Shown: positions 44,584 to 45,785 of the stretch, in pieces | Layout of the letters: every line of letters starts with the position of its first letter | How positions within the stretch are numbered: position 1 is the first letter of the stretch | From: a virus | Length of the DNA: 45,785 nucleotides | IMG/VR virus record: IMGVR_UViG_3300028840_002853 | Location: 1 to 45,785 of that record | Strand: one strand, 5' to 3' | The notes under the pieces: model-generated | Database searches by the model: none | What the model was told of the DNA's origin: nothing | The model's input: the letters and a program-made list of their open reading frames with translations, nothing else | Program-made: the position numbers and the translations under genes

Positions 44584-45711
44584 TTATGTAACCTCTTCTC
44601 TCGCAACGAGTTGCGGCTTTATTCCGTAGGCAGCCGCTCGCTCTATTGCCACGGCTGCCCACTTTGCTTCTTTTTCGATTCCAGTCCAGTGTCGGCCCGT
44701 TTGTTCGCACGCAATAAGGCCGGCGCCGCTTCCCGCAAACGGGTCCACGATCCGCTTTTGTGGAAATCCATCCATCATCCTGCAAAACAGTTCGGAGCTC
44801 TTTCCGTGGCCATGTTGCGTGGCATATTCCTGTTCAGTGCGGATTACGCTTCCATAATCCGTCGTCGGCTTGCGCCATCCCGTTTTTGCCTCGCCATCGG
44901 CGAGGGTTAGAATGTGCGCGTGATACATGATTGGCAAAGACGTCGTTGGGAGTTTTCGCGGCTGCCTGTGTAGCCAAATGCGATCACACCGAACGTCAAA
45001 CGCGGAACCAAGCTGAAAGGCCAATTTGTCCGCGGCCAAAACGCACGCGAGTGGCCCACACCATTGAAGCAGAGCACTGCAAGTTGTGGCGTCAATTTCG
45101 TAGGGCGGATCGGTTACCGTTAGTTCCCACGCACGTTCGCCCTTCAGTCCGTGGATAAGGCTAATGTCGGTAGAATCTCCGCAAACCAACAGATGCTCCC
45201 CGAGTTGCCAGCGTTGACCGCAGCGCACGTTCCATTTCTTAGCTAGAGCGTTGGCCTTTTTGCTATCGGTGGGAACGCCCTTTTGTGCTTTCGTGGTGTT
45301 CTCGGCGGGCGTCGAAGGTGTGAGAGAGTCGAGCAGTTGCGCCAATTCGTCTGTGCCTGCGTCGATATTCGTTAGCAGATCGTTCAACTTTGCCGCATCC
45401 GTCTCCGCCATGGCGGCCAGCGGATCGTGAAGAGCCAGTAATTTCGCCGCTTCGCTTTCCGATAAATCGGTTACTAGCACAGGTATCTTTGCAGTGCCGC
45501 TTTGATCAGCCCGCAAGTGGCCATCGATTAGCTCGAATGATCCATCCGCGCATTCCCTAACCAAAAGGGCATCGGCAAACCCAATCTCTGCCAGAACTGC
45601 GCGCAGCGCGCTGCGCTGTTCTTTAGGATGACGCCGCCAATTGCGCGGGTTGGGGCGCAGTTCAGAGGCAGCTACGCGTTGAAGCGACTTGATTCTATCG
45701 CGAATCTTCAT
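44584..45711 (-). CDS. ParB-nuclease-like / DNA methyltransferase fusion, 375 aa
   Basis: N-terminal residues 1-110 are a ParB/Srx-like domain (NPRNWRRHPKEQRSALRAVL, GSFELIDGHLRADQSG). The C-terminal part is a beta-class DNA methylase: VTDPPYE (motif IV, 201-204) and VDPFAGSGAGLIACEQTGRH (motif I, 322-331 area). This architecture occurs in many phages and prophages. It likely methylates adenine or N4-cytosine in a target set by the ParB part. First gene of the minus-strand packaging block across the junction. Confidence 0.85.
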   Translation of the reverse strand: MKIRDRIKSLQRVAASELRPNPRNWRRHPKEQRSALRAVLAEIGFADALLVRECADGSFELIDGHLRADQSGTAKIPVLVTDLSESEAAKLLALHDPLAAMAETDAAKLNDLLTNIDAGTDELAQLLDSLTPSTPAENTTKAQKGVPTDSKKANALAKKWNVRCGQRWQLGEHLLVCGDSTDISLIHGLKGERAWELTVTDPPYEIDATTCSALLQWCGPLACVLAADKLAFQLGSAFDVRCDRIWLHRQPRKLPTTSLPIMYHAHILTLADGEAKTGWRKPTTDYGSVIRTEQEYATQHGHGKSSELFCRMMDGFPQKRIVDPFAGSGAGLIACEQTGRHWTGIEKEAKWAAVAIERAAAYGIKPQLVAREEVT

Positions 45712-45785
45712 TGAATGGAGCAGCTCAGCATGAACAGCTGGACGGACGGACTGTGTCTCGAAAACACAACCTCACGGTGGGAAAC
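45712..45785. other. Junction intergenic region with right terminal repeat copy (45771-45785)
   Basis: With bases 1-68 this forms the intergenic stretch upstream of the ParB-methyltransferase gene once the circle is closed. No convincing sigma70 promoter is visible on the minus strand. A 7-codon ORF (ATG CTG AGC...) ends in a TGA that overlaps the ATG at 45711, so it could be a leader peptide, but it is too short to call. Confidence 0.4.

Noticed and set aside
1-45785. CRISPR arrays and insertion sequences
   Set aside because: No regular spaced repeats and no transposase found on either strand.

Overview
The window looks like one complete, circularly closed genome of a temperate siphovirus-type phage, or an excised prophage, about 45.8 kb long. 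The first 15 bases recur exactly as the last 15, so the ends overlap. No host genes are visible. The tail tape measure protein, tail tube protein, HK97/Mu-type capsid protein, lambda-type portal, tyrosine integrase and a tRNA-derived attachment site all support this. The best host clue is a lipoprotein (24867-25619) ending in an SHD1-like domain, a domain common in Planctomycetes. The attP-like tRNA-His fragment also fits a bacterial host. A planctomycete host is an inference.

Layout. Almost all genes lie on the minus strand and are read right to left. The virion block runs from 45.7 to 25.7 kb: ParB-methyltransferase fusion, Gp37/Gp68-like iron-sulfur protein, large terminase, two microgenes, a sulfotransferase, a zinc ribbon protein, a gpW-like protein, portal, a fused prohead protease/capsid protein, decoration protein, head-tail joining proteins, tail tube, frameshifted tail chaperones, tape measure, four distal-tail candidates and a three-domain glycosyltransferase/sulfotransferase fusion. 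The island at 22.7-25.6 kb holds an integrase promoter, attP, a deleted methyltransferase, a second tRNA-like element and three rightward cargo genes.

From 22.66 kb leftward the early/accessory block runs to about 10.3 kb. It holds the integrase, HTH and ParB-like proteins, an ASCH protein, many 50-140 residue proteins (several with zinc-ribbon cysteines), an adenine and a cytosine methyltransferase, and a C39-like peptidase. Two small rightward regulator modules (9742-10275 and 16455-17301), each with its own sigma70-like promoter and an XRE-type HTH gene, interrupt it. From 9.3 to 0.07 kb lie a replication-initiator candidate with internal iterons, two divergent CsrA-like proteins, a permuted-papain peptidase, membrane and coiled-coil proteins, a secreted trypsin-like protease and an arabinofuranosidase-like fibre.

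The most unusual signal is a family of at least 13 short dyads (CGG-N9-CCG, usually within a 19-base site of the form ACCGGA-N7-TCCGGT). Eleven sit just upstream of start codons in the early block, next to the ribosome binding site. They recall the start-associated sequences of Cluster K mycobacteriophages, but the sequence is different. Other notable points are a cytosine methyltransferase split at a C9 tract whose other frame also stays open, overlapping stop/start coupling of microgenes as short as 24-34 codons, and an iteron array with an AT-rich flank inside the replication gene.
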